A stretch of 63,699 bases of DNA, from positions 1 to 63,699 of the forward strand of contig CAZVZK010000050.1 of assembly GCA_964630925.1 (NCBI GenBank), written 5' to 3'. The translations under genes and the position numbers were made by a program. Under the pieces are notes generated by a model, which was not told where the DNA came from, made no database searches, and worked only from the letters and a program-made list of their open reading frames with translations. This document shows, in pieces, positions 1 to 9,236 of this stretch; position 1 is the stretch's first letter; every line of letters starts with the position of its first letter. Source of the DNA: RGDT01 sp964630925. GTDB lineage: Bacteria > Planctomycetota > Planctomycetia > Gemmatales > Gemmataceae.

Positions 1-56
1 GACCGTCACGGTGAATCGGGATAAGCTACCCGCGTTGTCTCTTGACGGTATTGGGA

Positions 57-533
57 TTAGCCGCGTGTGTAGCGGGCGACGAAGGAGCGCACGCCGTCCG
101 CCGTGGGGAAGCGGAGGGCGATGAGGGCGGCTGCGAGGCCGGCCCCGACCAGGGCGGGCCATTGCCGCTCGACGATGTAGGCGATCAGGCAGAGGAAGCC
201 GGGCCCCTCGCACAGGGCGCAGGAGATGATGAGCAGCGTCTGGTGGGCCATCACCAGGGCGTGGGCCGGATCGCCGGAGTGCGTCAGGACCGACTTCTGC
301 ACGATGTTGGGCGCGAGCAGCCCCGGCAGGGCGAAGCTCAGGACGCCGCACACGGCGAGCATGCCGAAGCCCATGTAGGTGATGATGGGCAGCTCGGGGG
401 GCCTGGGGGCGGGGCCGGTCACGCCCAGATAGACGGCGATCCCGGCGAACGTCACCAGGCCGACGAGGAGGGCCGAGACGATGAGGCGCATGGTGAACAG
501 CGGGCCGGCGAGCTGCTGGTCGGTCAGAGCCAT
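57..533 (-). CDS. small integral membrane protein, function unknown
   Basis: A 158-residue protein made almost entirely of hydrophobic segments: about four membrane helices at residues 13-37, 52-74, 95-122 and 125-142. No catalytic motif is visible. I start at the ATG at 531-533 (MALTDQQLAG); the open frame continues further upstream, but that part is Arg/Pro-rich shadow of the neighbouring gene. The start overlaps the end of the upstream membrane-protein gene by 10 bases, so the two are probably translated from one mRNA and may form a complex. I do not recognise the family. The gene is real on the grounds of helix pattern and overlap; the function is open. Confidence 0.7.
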   Translation of the reverse strand: MALTDQQLAGPLFTMRLIVSALLVGLVTFAGIAVYLGVTGPAPRPPELPIITYMGFGMLAVCGVLSFALPGLLAPNIVQKSVLTHSGDPAHALVMAHQTLLIISCALCEGPGFLCLIAYIVERQWPALVGAGLAAALIALRFPTADGVRSFVARYTRG

Positions 534-913
534 CGTTCTTCGTCCCCCTCTCGGGCGCGAGCCCAGCGGCCGAGCATGGTGATGCCGGCCTCGCCGAGGA
601 GCAGGCCGGCCAGGAGGCCCCCGACGGTGCAGACGAGGATGAGCTGCAGGGCGAAGCCGTAGCCGGACCGCGTGATGAAGAACAGGCGCAGGACCAGCAG
701 CGACAGCCCGAAGCCGATGATCGCCCCCCCTCCGCCGTAGACGACGGCCTCCACGAGCCGGTCGGTGAGGGTGCGGTAGCGGCTGTCGCCGCCGTTGGCC
801 CGGGGGACGCGGTACTTGCTGCCGCAGCCGCAGCGGCGCACCTCGCCGGCCGCGGACCCCTCGACGCGGTATAGCCGTTCGCAGTACCAGCAGCGGAAGC
901 CGAGCGTGGACAT
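524..913 (-). CDS. zinc-ribbon membrane protein, unknown function
   Basis: 129 residues starting at the second possible Met (MSTLGFRC). The N-terminus has a compact metal-binding pattern: Cys8-x2-Cys11 and Cys28-x-Cys30, typical of a small zinc ribbon facing the cytoplasm. Two hydrophobic helices follow at about residues 53-75 and 82-105, then a charged tail ending REGDEERWL. Zinc ribbon plus two helices is common among uncharacterised planctomycete proteins. Its stop overlaps the start of the next membrane-protein gene by 10 bases, implying translational coupling. The first Met, 11 codons upstream, is less likely because the ribbon normally sits at the extreme N-terminus. Confidence 0.65.
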   Translation of the reverse strand: MSTLGFRCWYCERLYRVEGSAAGEVRRCGCGSKYRVPRANGGDSRYRTLTDRLVEAVVYGGGGAIIGFGLSLLVLRLFFITRSGYGFALQLILVCTVGGLLAGLLLGEAGITMLGRWARAREGDEERWL

Positions 914-988
914 GGGAAGACACTCGGGCACGGGTCGGAATGCCACCCACGCCCGAGTATACGAGAATGAAATCCGCCCGACACCCGC

Positions 989-1894
989 TCAGCGCGAGGC
1001 CCGGCCCGACATGCTCGCCCCGTCCGGCCTGCCCGTCGCCAGGTTCAGCGCCCGGACCCCCGCGATCGGCTCGCGGACGAACAGCGCCGCCGCCTGCTCC
1101 CTCGACAGGGCGTTGACCTGGATGTTCTGGAGCATCAGCGTCATCGTCGGCTTCTCCTTCTCCGACGGCCACTTCAGCTCGACGCGGGACGGGACGATCC
1201 CCTTCGAATCCGGGTCGACGTGGATCGCCGTGATCTTCGCCTCGCACAGCACCTTGCCCGAGCCGTCGCGGATGACGTGCCCGATGACCTGCGCCTGCCC
1301 GGCCCGGGCCACGTTGCGCCGGAAGATCACCGACCGCTTGACCGCCTTGCCGTCCGGCGCGGTCGCGTCCACCACCAGCTCCAGGGTGTTGTCGGCCCGG
1401 TGGTCCTTCAGCTCATACTTCCCCGCCGGGTCGTAGGTCGCCATCCCCAGCGCCACCAGCACCATCTCCGGCTGGAACGGCAGCGGCACAGGCACCCTGC
1501 CCGTCGCGAGCTCCTTGTACGAGCAGTAGAACTGATACGGGTCGCCCTGCTTGATCCAGAACCAGAACTCCTCGTTGTTCGAGCCGATGTCCACCGACAG
1601 CCCGGCGATGGTGTTCGCCCGCAGCCGGAAGCCGCGTGGCTTCTCGCACGCCATCGTCCCGTCGATGGCGATGGCCCGGCCCGACGCCGAAACGTCGGCG
1701 GCCAGCTTCGCCTTGACCGACCCCAGCAGCGTCGATTGCTCGTTGAGGTAGCGTACCAGCGAAGCCTCCGTCGCCGTCGTCGCCGCGGCCACCTTCCCGT
1801 CGGGCTTGGGCAGCTCGTCCCGCTTGGGGAAGAACGGCAGGCACCCGGACAGCAGGGGCAGCGCCACGGCGAGATGGATCAGGTTCGGCCGCAT
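989..1894 (-). CDS. lipoprotein of LolA/LolB-like type
   Basis: 301 residues with a lipoprotein signal: hydrophobic stretch at residues 5-14 and lipobox LLSGC, so Cys18 is the likely lipidated residue. The mature part alternates short beta strands with the pattern RLRANTIAG...VDIGSNNEEFWFWI, which recalls the half-barrel of LolA/LolB outer-membrane lipoprotein carriers and related planctomycete lipoproteins. That fold assignment is inference from pattern only. It is expected at the cell envelope. The next gene in the same direction, a 164-residue unknown, lies 15 bases upstream of this start, so the two are probably co-transcribed. Confidence 0.65.
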   Translation of the reverse strand: MRPNLIHLAVALPLLSGCLPFFPKRDELPKPDGKVAAATTATEASLVRYLNEQSTLLGSVKAKLAADVSASGRAIAIDGTMACEKPRGFRLRANTIAGLSVDIGSNNEEFWFWIKQGDPYQFYCSYKELATGRVPVPLPFQPEMVLVALGMATYDPAGKYELKDHRADNTLELVVDATAPDGKAVKRSVIFRRNVARAGQAQVIGHVIRDGSGKVLCEAKITAIHVDPDSKGIVPSRVELKWPSEKEKPTMTLMLQNIQVNALSREQAAALFVREPIAGVRALNLATGRPDGASMSGRASR

Positions 1895-1909
1895 GCCCGT
1901 CCCTCCTGT

Positions 1910-2404
1910 TCAGTCCCACCCCAGGACGCGGAACACCTCGTCCTGCACCGCCTCCAGCTCCGCGTCGGCCAATCTCGGGTCCGTCACCTCGTGCCTCTTG
2001 CCGCCCTTCGCGTCCCGCAGCACCATGACCTCGCCGCCGCCGTCCGCCGCCCTCGTCTCCTCCAGCCGCAGCCGCTTGCGCCGCATCAACAGCAGGGCGA
2101 CGACGTAGCGGAAGCTGACGCGGGCGGGGTCGGCCTCGCCCTCCAGGCGGGCGAGGCACTCGACGAGGAGGTCGTCGTCGATGGGCTGCCTGCGGGGCCT
2201 GTCGGCGGCGGGGAGCCGGCCCAGCCAGTGGCCGATGGCCCCGGGGGGCGGGCCGCCTTGCTTCCAACCGTCGATACAGAAGTCCTGCCGAGAAAACGAC
2301 CCCGATTGATCGACCAGGGCGCTGTAGTACTTCTCGCCGGGCCTGATCTCCCGCCCGGTGCGCAGGCAGCGGCGGGTGCTGCCCTGGATCTGGTAGTCCG
2401 TCAT
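1910..2404 (-). CDS. conserved hypothetical protein with paired Cys
   Basis: 164 residues from the ATG at 2402-2404 (MTDYQIQGSTRRC). The N-terminus has the pattern CLRTGREIRPGEKYYSAL followed by FCIDGW, which looks like a small metal-binding or knuckle motif; the rest is charged and probably helical (residues 60-160) with an acidic C-terminus. I have the impression of having seen this N-terminal pattern in several planctomycete proteins but know of no function. The longer open frame adds 14 residues from another upstream Met and lacks a better ribosome site. It sits 15 bases upstream of the lipoprotein gene, same strand. Confidence 0.6.
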   Translation of the reverse strand: MTDYQIQGSTRRCLRTGREIRPGEKYYSALVDQSGSFSRQDFCIDGWKQGGPPPGAIGHWLGRLPAADRPRRQPIDDDLLVECLARLEGEADPARVSFRYVVALLLMRRKRLRLEETRAADGGGEVMVLRDAKGGKRHEVTDPRLADAELEAVQDEVFRVLGWD

Positions 2405-2541
2405 GGTGTGCGTCCTTCGGGGGGGCTCCATCCGCCCCCACTCCATCCTATCGGCCGGCCGGCCGCCCGAACAACCCGCACCGGGCCGCCGTCACGGCGC
2501 CCGGGCGTCTGCCGTGGCCGAGTTTGCCGGACGTGCCGGCT

Positions 2542-3981
2542 TCACCGCCCGCCCAGCCAGCGGCGCAGCTCCGCCATCACCTCGCCGGCGGTCTCGGCCC
2601 CCCAGCCCAGGTAGGCACCGCGCACGATGCCCGCGGAGTCGATGATCATGATCTTCGGCGTCGCCTCCACGGCGTAGCTCGTCCGCAGCCCGCCGGCGTA
2701 AAGCACCGGGATCGTGAGCTTCATCACGTTCAACTGCCGCGTGACGGCGACGGCGTCGTCGCTGACCGACATGCCGACGACGGCGACGTGCTTGCCCAGC
2801 GCGGTGTGGACGGAGCCGGCGAACTTGAGGAGGTCGGCGGCGGTGTACGAGCCGGGGTGGTAGAAGACCATGAGGATGGGCCGGCCCTTCCAGCGCGACA
2901 GCCGCGCCGTGCCGGTGCCGGTGATCTCGGAGGCCAGGAAGTCCGGGGCCTCGGTGCCGACCGCCGCCACGGCGGGCTTCACGGGCTCGGCGTGGTGGAC
3001 GGTGACGGCCTCGCCCTTGCAGGCGGCGTCGATCTGGCGTTTCACGCCGGCGACCGCCTCGCGGTAGGGCGTGGCGGGGTACGTCTCCATGTACCGGGCG
3101 ACGGCACGCTGGAGGGTGGCCAGCTCGCGCGAGCGGGTGGACGGGAAGGGCACGAGCGGGGCGGCCTGCTCGCGGAACGCCAGGGCCTTGCCGATCTCGA
3201 CGCGGGCCGCGTCGGTCAGGTAGGCCGGCTGGCGTGCGTTGCTCTCCAGGTCGAGGCGCAGGGTCGAGGACTGGCTCACCTCGCGGCGGGCGGCCTCCCG
3301 CTGTTCGATGACGCGCTCGACGCGGAACACCACGCCGTTGCGCAGGTCGAACCACACCGTCTCCAGGCGTCTCCAGGCGCCGCGGTCGGCGCGGGGGCGC
3401 TCCCACTCATCCGACTGCTGGACGGCGGTCAGTTTGGCGCAGTTGCGGCCGTCGATCATCTCGACGGGGGTGGCGGCCATCCAGGCGATGGCGGGCCGGC
3501 CCTCCTCGCGGACCTCCCAGCCCTGCCCGCCGCGGACGCGTGCCGACGGGACCTGAACGAGTGGCCCGACCTCGAGGGTGGGGGGGCCGTCGATGGGGAC
3601 GAGGGTGCGGCCCGCGCCGGACAGCTTGCACAGCGGGTCGGCCTTGAGGCGTTCCAGGCGTGCGGAGGCGGGGGCGCGTTCCTCCTTGACGCCGGGGCGG
3701 GACGAGATGCTGGAGCGGTCCTGGACGAGGGTGAGGGCGGCGATGTCCGCCCCGGCCGCCGTCGCATCGAGGACGAGGAAGCGGGCCTCGACGCGGTACG
3801 AGCGCTGGTGCTTGACGCCGGCGGAGGAGGACTGTTCGCGGAACGTGCCGCGGTAGACCAGCTCCAGCCCGCGTTCGAGGCGGGTGGCGATGGCGTGTTC
3901 GGGGCCGCGTGGGCGTGGGGGCGGTGCGGGCGGCTGGGCCGGGGCGAGGATGCAACCGAGTAGCCAGATCGTCGCTCCCAT
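2542..3981 (-). CDS. exported protein with C-terminal redoxin-like domain lacking the CxxC
   Basis: 479 residues. The start MGATIWLLGCILAPAQ gives a short signal peptide, possibly a lipoprotein (Cys10). Residues about 25-300 form an unrecognised beta-rich domain. The last 150 residues follow the AhpC/TSA/TlpA thioredoxin-like pattern: VGTEAPDFLASEITG, RLSRWKGRPILMVFYHPG, GMSVSDD, ATPKIMIIDSAGIVRG. The place where peroxiredoxins and TlpA carry the active cysteine reads YHPGSYTA, without cysteine, so thiol redox chemistry is unlikely and the domain may be structural or substrate-binding. It stands alone on the minus strand, divergent from the cytochrome c operon. Confidence 0.7.
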   Translation of the reverse strand: MGATIWLLGCILAPAQPPAPPPRPRGPEHAIATRLERGLELVYRGTFREQSSSAGVKHQRSYRVEARFLVLDATAAGADIAALTLVQDRSSISSRPGVKEERAPASARLERLKADPLCKLSGAGRTLVPIDGPPTLEVGPLVQVPSARVRGGQGWEVREEGRPAIAWMAATPVEMIDGRNCAKLTAVQQSDEWERPRADRGAWRRLETVWFDLRNGVVFRVERVIEQREAARREVSQSSTLRLDLESNARQPAYLTDAARVEIGKALAFREQAAPLVPFPSTRSRELATLQRAVARYMETYPATPYREAVAGVKRQIDAACKGEAVTVHHAEPVKPAVAAVGTEAPDFLASEITGTGTARLSRWKGRPILMVFYHPGSYTAADLLKFAGSVHTALGKHVAVVGMSVSDDAVAVTRQLNVMKLTIPVLYAGGLRTSYAVEATPKIMIIDSAGIVRGAYLGWGAETAGEVMAELRRWLGGR

Positions 3982-4171
3982 GACTTCCCCGACCTTGAAG
4001 GAATGGCGTGGGCGTGGCGGGCGCACGGAGGCGGCCCGCCCGCGAGTCGGTGGCCCTTATACCCGCCCGCCGCGCCGGGGCAAGCCCAACCCGCGGTGGT
4101 CAGGGGCGGGGGGGTGCGTTCCCCGGCCCCGCTTGCGTAGAATAGCCGTGCCCCCTCACCCGCGTGCGCCG

Positions 4172-4480
4172 ATGGCCTTCGTCCTGATGCTCGTCTGGAT
4201 CGTGGCGGGGGTGTTCTTCCTCGGACACCAGCTCGTCACCGGGCGGACGTGGATGGTCCTCAACACCGGCATCCCCGGGTGGGTGATCTGTTTCGCCTTC
4301 GCCGTCTTCAACTACGCCCGCTGGTACGCGAGCACAGCCGGCAAGGACGATGAAGAAGCCGTGCGCATCGCCTCCGAGGCGCGGAAACGCCAGGCCCGCC
4401 AACGCGAAAGGCCCGATGAGTACGACCCCAACCTGGACTTCTCCCGCAAGGATGACCCGCCGGCGGATTCTCCCCGTTGA
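4172..4480 (+). CDS. small membrane protein with charged tail
   Basis: 102 residues from the ATG at 4172 (MAFVLMLVWIVAGVFFLG). Two hydrophobic helices occupy residues 2-20 and 27-47; the remaining half is strongly charged (EARKRQARQRERPDEYDPNLDFSRKDDPP split by short gaps), so the protein is a membrane anchor with a cytoplasmic tail. Length and composition differ from the shadow frames around it. No family recognised. It lies about 110 bases ahead of the lipoprotein-resB-ccsA operon on the same strand and may be expressed separately. Confidence 0.55.
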   Translation: MAFVLMLVWIVAGVFFLGHQLVTGRTWMVLNTGIPGWVICFAFAVFNYARWYASTAGKDDEEAVRIASEARKRQARQRERPDEYDPNLDFSRKDDPPADSPR

Positions 4481-4589
4481 CGAAAGACGGGCCGTCTTGT
4501 TAGACTGACTATCGAACACCCGCCCTCCCGCCTTGACGCCACGCGCCGACCCTGCCACATTGATCCTGCCCCTACCCTCCGGCCATCTC

Positions 4590-5585
4590 ATGCGCAAACT
4601 GCTCTCCCTTTGTTGCTTCGGCCTGTTCGCGCTGGCGTTGTCCGGCTGCGAGAAGGACGAGATCCGCAAGAACAAGGTGCCCAAGCCGCCGCCGCAGCCG
4701 TCGGGCGACCTGCGCCTCCTGGCGGCCGTGGTCTCCCACCCGCCGGAGAACCCCAAGGAGCTGGTCTTCGTCAAGCTGCTCGGCCGCGAGGATGACGTGG
4801 CGAAGCAGGTGCCGGCCTTCGACGCCTTCGTCAAGTCGCTGGAGATCGGGGACAAGATCGACTGGAAGACGCCGGAGGGGTGGGTGAAGCAGCGGATCGA
4901 GGCGGGGCCGTTCGCCCCGCTGGCATCGTTCACCGCCGGCCACGGCAAGATCGCCCCCAAGGTGACGGTCTCGCGTCCCGGGAAGATGTCGGGCCTTCTG
5001 GACAACGTCAACCGCTGGCGGACCAAGGACCTCGGCCTGGCGGCCATCGAGGAGAAGGAGCTGAAGACCGAGAGGTTCAAGGCCGGCAAGCACGAGGGGC
5101 ATCTGGTGGACATGAAGGGCCCCGGCCCGAAGGACCCGGACGACCCGCCGGTCCGCCCGCCGGGCAAGGGGCCGATCGAGTACAAGGTGCCGGACGGCTG
5201 GAGGGACACCGGGCCGCGGGGCGGCTTCGTGCCGATCCTGGCGTCGTTCTCCCTGGCCGGGGGCGGCGACAAGGACGAGGTCACCGTGATCCAGATGGGC
5301 GGCGACGGCGGCGGGCTCCTCGGCAACATCAACCGGTGGCGCGGGCAGGTGGCCCTGCCGGAGGTGGCCCGGGCCCCCGCCGCCACGGAGCTGCGGGTCG
5401 GAGGGCTGAAGGCCAGCCGCTACGACTTCGCGGGGCCGGAGAAGACCATGTTCATGGTCCTCGTCAGCCGCGACGGGCGTATGTGGTATTTCAAGCTGAT
5501 GGCCGCCAACGCGGTGGCCGCGAAACACAAGGACGCCTTCGACGCCTTCCTCAAGTCGGTCAACTTCCCCGGAGGCAAGGGATGA
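4590..5585 (+). CDS. lipoprotein, first gene of the cytochrome c assembly operon
   Basis: 331 residues from the ATG at 4590. MRKLLSLCCFGLFALALSGC is a clear lipoprotein signal with Cys20 as the modified residue, so the product is anchored in a membrane facing the periplasmic side. The mature part contains two similar halves, each with an NxNRW motif: GLLDNVNRWR at about 130-140 and GLLGNINRWRGQVALP at about 250, suggesting an internal duplication. Its TGA stop overlaps the resB start (ATGA), so it is translated together with the cytochrome c maturation genes. A role in handling apocytochrome or heme is only inferred from position. Confidence 0.7.
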   Translation: MRKLLSLCCFGLFALALSGCEKDEIRKNKVPKPPPQPSGDLRLLAAVVSHPPENPKELVFVKLLGREDDVAKQVPAFDAFVKSLEIGDKIDWKTPEGWVKQRIEAGPFAPLASFTAGHGKIAPKVTVSRPGKMSGLLDNVNRWRTKDLGLAAIEEKELKTERFKAGKHEGHLVDMKGPGPKDPDDPPVRPPGKGPIEYKVPDGWRDTGPRGGFVPILASFSLAGGGDKDEVTVIQMGGDGGGLLGNINRWRGQVALPEVARAPAATELRVGGLKASRYDFAGPEKTMFMVLVSRDGRMWYFKLMAANAVAAKHKDAFDAFLKSVNFPGGKG

Positions 5586-6868
5586 GCATCACCAAGGAAC
5601 CGCCCGCCGAGGCGGCGGCCCCGATCGTCCCGGAGGAGGCGCTGCCGGCGCCGCGCGAGAAGCCCGGCCCGCTCGGCGTCTTCGTGCAGGGGCTGGCCTC
5701 GCTGCGCTTCACGGTCATCCTGTTCGTGCTGTCCTTCATCCTGGTGTTCCTGGGCACGCTGGCGCAGATCGACCAGGGCATCGGCACGGTGACGAAGAAC
5801 TACTTCCGCTCCGTCGTCGTGTTCATCCCCTTCCAGACGCTCATCCAGCTCGGGCAGAAGTTCTTCGGGCTGCCGGAGGCGTGGCGTTCGACGCTGGCCT
5901 TCCCGTTCCCGGCGGGCCTGACGCTGGGGACGCTGCTGATGGCCAACCTGCTGGCCGCCCACATAATGCGGTTCAAGCTGACGTGGGCGCGGTCGGGCAT
6001 CCTGGTCACGCACGCGGGGCTCATCATCCTGCTGCTGGGCGAGTTCATCACGGCGTTCTTCGCCGTCGAGGGGCGCATGATCATCGAGGAGGGGGAGACG
6101 TGCAACACCGTCATCAACCTGCACAAGCTCGAGCTGGTGGTCAGCCTCCCCGCGGACAAGGACCACCTCTGGGAGACCACGGTCCCGAACAGCCTCCTGC
6201 GCAAGGAGGGCCAGGCGATCAGCCACGACGACCTGCCGTTCGACATCGTGCCGGACGTGTGGTACGTCAACTCGTCCATCCAGAGGCCGGACGCGACCAA
6301 CCGCGCGACGGCCGGTAAGGGCCTCAAGGAGTGGATGGCCGTCAAACGCGCCGAGGTGTCCGGGACGGCCTCCGAACAGACGGTGGACACGCCGTCGATG
6401 TACGTGAAGCTCATCGACAAGGAGACGGGGAAGGAGCTGGGGGTCTGGCTGTTCACGACGGTGTACTCGACGGCGCAGCAGATCAAGGTGGGGGGGAAGG
6501 AGTACGACGTGCGGCTGCGGTTCGAGGAGACCCGGCGGCCGTACTCGCTGTTCCTGAAGAAGTTCACCTATGACCGCTACCCGCAGACGAACACGGCGCT
6601 CAATTTCGCCAGCCTGGTGCAGTTGAAGGATCCCGAGACGGGCGACGACCGCGAGGTCAAGATCGCCATGAACGACCCGCTGCGGCACCGCGGCGAGACG
6701 TTCTTCCAGTCCGGCTGGAACGACCGGACGGAGCGCGGCACGGTGTTGCAGGTGGTGCGCAACCCCGGCTGGCAGCTCCCCTACTGGTCGTGCGCCATCG
6801 TGAGCCTCGGCCTGTGCATCCACTTCGGCTTCGTGCTGAGCGGTTTCCTGGGAAGGAAGGGTGTGTGA
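5582..6868 (+). CDS. resB: ResB-like cytochrome c biogenesis protein
   Basis: 428 residues. ResB and CcsA/ResC form the System II heme exporter and cytochrome c synthase in the cytoplasmic membrane. Visible here: helices at about residues 37-60 (TVILFVLSFILVFLGTLAQ), 105-130, 140-160 (ARSGILVTHAGLIILLLGEF) and a last one near 395-420, with a large periplasmic region between the third and fourth, the ResB layout. The PLRHRGETFFQSGW element near the C-terminus is the conserved ResB signature around 'PL.ykG..fYQ..w'. Both ends overlap neighbours by ATGA/TGATG junctions, giving a tight lipoprotein-resB-ccsA operon. The open frame extends far upstream but only as shadow. Confidence 0.85.
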   Translation: MSITKEPPAEAAAPIVPEEALPAPREKPGPLGVFVQGLASLRFTVILFVLSFILVFLGTLAQIDQGIGTVTKNYFRSVVVFIPFQTLIQLGQKFFGLPEAWRSTLAFPFPAGLTLGTLLMANLLAAHIMRFKLTWARSGILVTHAGLIILLLGEFITAFFAVEGRMIIEEGETCNTVINLHKLELVVSLPADKDHLWETTVPNSLLRKEGQAISHDDLPFDIVPDVWYVNSSIQRPDATNRATAGKGLKEWMAVKRAEVSGTASEQTVDTPSMYVKLIDKETGKELGVWLFTTVYSTAQQIKVGGKEYDVRLRFEETRRPYSLFLKKFTYDRYPQTNTALNFASLVQLKDPETGDDREVKIAMNDPLRHRGETFFQSGWNDRTERGTVLQVVRNPGWQLPYWSCAIVSLGLCIHFGFVLSGFLGRKGV

Positions 6869-9222
6869 TGGAGCGAGCGGCCCGTTATGCCCCCTGGCTG
6901 GTGGCCGTCCTGGCCGTCGGCTACATCATGGGGACGATGCGTCCCGCCGCGGCGGCGCGCGACGTCAGCTCGAAGAACCCGCGCGACCGCATGCACCTCG
7001 CGGCGTTCGGGAGGCTGGTGGTCCTCGACGAGGGCCGCTACAAGCCCATCGACACGGTGGCCCGCCATCACCTGATGCAGATGGGCTGGCGGCAGGAGTA
7101 CAAGGACCCCGACGGCTACAACCAGCCGGCGGTGCGCTGGTTCCTGAGCCTGTGCGCGTCGGGCATGATCGACCTCCAGCTCGAGATGCCCATCGAGGAT
7201 GACGTGGCGAGGTTGCTGGACCCGGACCCGAGGGCGCAGCTCCGCAACGCGCGGGATATCGTGGAGGTCGCCGAGGAGAGGGCCGCCGACATCGGCGAAA
7301 TCCGCAAGAAGCAGAACAAGAACGAGCTGGAGCTGAAGCTGCTGCGGGCGCTGGATCAGGCCGAGGACCTGGTCGGCCAGGCGAGGCTGATGGAGAAGGG
7401 CCTCGGCGACAAGGATAACTCGGAGGCGCAGGCGGTCATCCGCATCGACTTCGATCAGATCCTGAACATGTTGAAGCTGGAGCGGCGCGAGGGGTTCCGC
7501 TTCTCGATGCGCGAGATCGTCAACGCGGGCACCAAGGGCGACAGGAGGCCGTTCGCGGATTTCTACCGCAAGGCGATGAACGCGAAGCTGCGTGCCGACG
7601 AGAAGAAGCCGCTCGATGTCGTCGAGCAGCGCTCGCTGGATCTGATGCGGCAGATGCACACGCACCGGGCCCTGTCCCAGCTCCAGGGGGTGGCGATGGT
7701 GCCGCCCGCCGACTTCGATCCGGAGGGCTGGAAGACCTTGCGTCAGGCGTTCACCGACGGCGACCAGAAGAAGAACTCGGCCGCCCGGCACCTCCACACG
7801 ATCCTGTCCGCCTACGCCAGCGGGAACGTCGAGCGCTTCAACGACGAGGTCGCGGCGTACGCAGGATACCTGAAGGACAACCTGCCTCAGGAGACGCGGA
7901 AGGCGGGGTCGGAGGCGTGGTTCAACCAGCTCGCGCCGTTCTACCGCTGCGCGTTCCTCTACGTCGCGTGCTTCATCCTCGCCGTCGCCTCGTGGCTGGT
8001 GTGGGAGAAGCCGCTGCGTGAGTCGGCGTTCGCGCTTCTCCTGGTGACGGTGGTGCTCCACTCGTTCGCGCTGTACTACCGCATGGAGCTGACCGGGCGT
8101 CCGCCGGTGGCGAACCTGTACGGGTCGGCGGTGTTCATCGGCTGGGGCTGCGTGCTGGTCTGCCTGTTCATGGACTGGCGCATCTACTGGAACGGCATCC
8201 CCACCGCGATGGGGGCGCTGCTCGGCTTCGGCACGATGGTCATCGCCCACTACCTGGGCGGGTCCGGCGACACGATGGCGGTCCTCCAGGCGGTGCTGGA
8301 CACGAACTTCTGGCTGGCGACGCACGTGACCATCGTGACGCTGGGGTACACGGCGACGTTCGTCGCGGGGTTCCTGGCGACGGCGTACCTGTATCGGATG
8401 CTGGCTTCATCGGTGCTGGCGTTCTTCCGCAACCGGGGCAACCCGGCGTGGTCGAGCGGCGTGTGCTTCGCCCTGTCGATCCTGGGCGTCGCCCTGGTGC
8501 CGGCGTGCATCCTCGTCGGCGTCTACTGGGGCCTGCTGTACCTCATCATCGACGACAACCCGTTCACGCACTCGCTGGGCATGCCCCTCGCGGCGGCCAT
8601 CCTCCTGTTCGGCCTCGCGTACTCCATCATGGTCGGCATGCGGTTCATGGCGCCGTCTCCGGAGGACAGGCCCGGCGAGATCCCCGAGAGCGTGCGCTGG
8701 ATGGAGAAGCTGGAGCTGAACCAGAACAGCAGCAAGGCGCTGTCGAACGAGGTGTACGGCGTCGTGTGCTTCGCGGTGCTGCTCAGCTTCGTGGGCACCG
8801 TCCTCGGCGGCATCTGGGCCGACCAGAGCTGGGGCCGCTTCTGGGGCTGGGACCCGAAGGAGAACGGGGCCATCCTGGTCGTCATCATCAACGCGCTGAT
8901 CCTGCACGCCCGCTGGGGCGGGATGATCAAGGAGCGTGGCCTGGTGGTGCTGGCGCTGTGCGGCAACATGGTGACGATGTGGTCGTGGTTCGGCACGAAC
9001 CAGCTCGGCATCGGCCTGCACAGCTACGGCTTCAACAAGGCGCTCATCTCGATGTGCTCGTGGTTCTGGATCAGCCAGATCCTGCTCATCGGGCTGGCGA
9101 TGCTGCCGGGGCAGTACTGGAAGGCCTACGCCGCCCGGCCCGAGGCGAAGCCGGCCAAGCCCGGCAAGGCGCACGCGGGCGCCATCCGGCAGGGCAGGGA
9201 CCCCGGCGTCCAGCCGGCGTGA
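6868..9222 (+). CDS. ccsA: CcsA/ResC-like cytochrome c assembly protein, long form
   Basis: 784 residues from the ATG at 6868, which shares a base with the resB stop. The C-terminal half is a classic CcsA domain: successive membrane helices and the heme-handling tryptophan-rich segment WGRFWGWDPKENGA near residue 665, followed by HARWGG. His residues on either side of it are the expected axial ligands. Unusually, about 370 residues precede the first helix of this domain: one N-terminal helix and a long, charged, helical periplasmic region containing DEGRYKPIDTVARHHL. That extra region is known from other fused or elongated Planctomycete/Bacteroidota CcsA-type proteins. Length is about twice that of a minimal CcsA. 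Confidence 0.85.
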   Translation: MERAARYAPWLVAVLAVGYIMGTMRPAAAARDVSSKNPRDRMHLAAFGRLVVLDEGRYKPIDTVARHHLMQMGWRQEYKDPDGYNQPAVRWFLSLCASGMIDLQLEMPIEDDVARLLDPDPRAQLRNARDIVEVAEERAADIGEIRKKQNKNELELKLLRALDQAEDLVGQARLMEKGLGDKDNSEAQAVIRIDFDQILNMLKLERREGFRFSMREIVNAGTKGDRRPFADFYRKAMNAKLRADEKKPLDVVEQRSLDLMRQMHTHRALSQLQGVAMVPPADFDPEGWKTLRQAFTDGDQKKNSAARHLHTILSAYASGNVERFNDEVAAYAGYLKDNLPQETRKAGSEAWFNQLAPFYRCAFLYVACFILAVASWLVWEKPLRESAFALLLVTVVLHSFALYYRMELTGRPPVANLYGSAVFIGWGCVLVCLFMDWRIYWNGIPTAMGALLGFGTMVIAHYLGGSGDTMAVLQAVLDTNFWLATHVTIVTLGYTATFVAGFLATAYLYRMLASSVLAFFRNRGNPAWSSGVCFALSILGVALVPACILVGVYWGLLYLIIDDNPFTHSLGMPLAAAILLFGLAYSIMVGMRFMAPSPEDRPGEIPESVRWMEKLELNQNSSKALSNEVYGVVCFAVLLSFVGTVLGGIWADQSWGRFWGWDPKENGAILVVIINALILHARWGGMIKERGLVVLALCGNMVTMWSWFGTNQLGIGLHSYGFNKALISMCSWFWISQILLIGLAMLPGQYWKAYAARPEAKPAKPGKAHAGAIRQGRDPGVQPA

Positions 9223-9236
9223 GGTTCAGTCGTTGA

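Noticed and set aside
4484..4498. Palindrome AAGACGGGCCGTCTT as a terminator
   Set aside because: It has no usable loop when fully paired and no T run; too weak to list.
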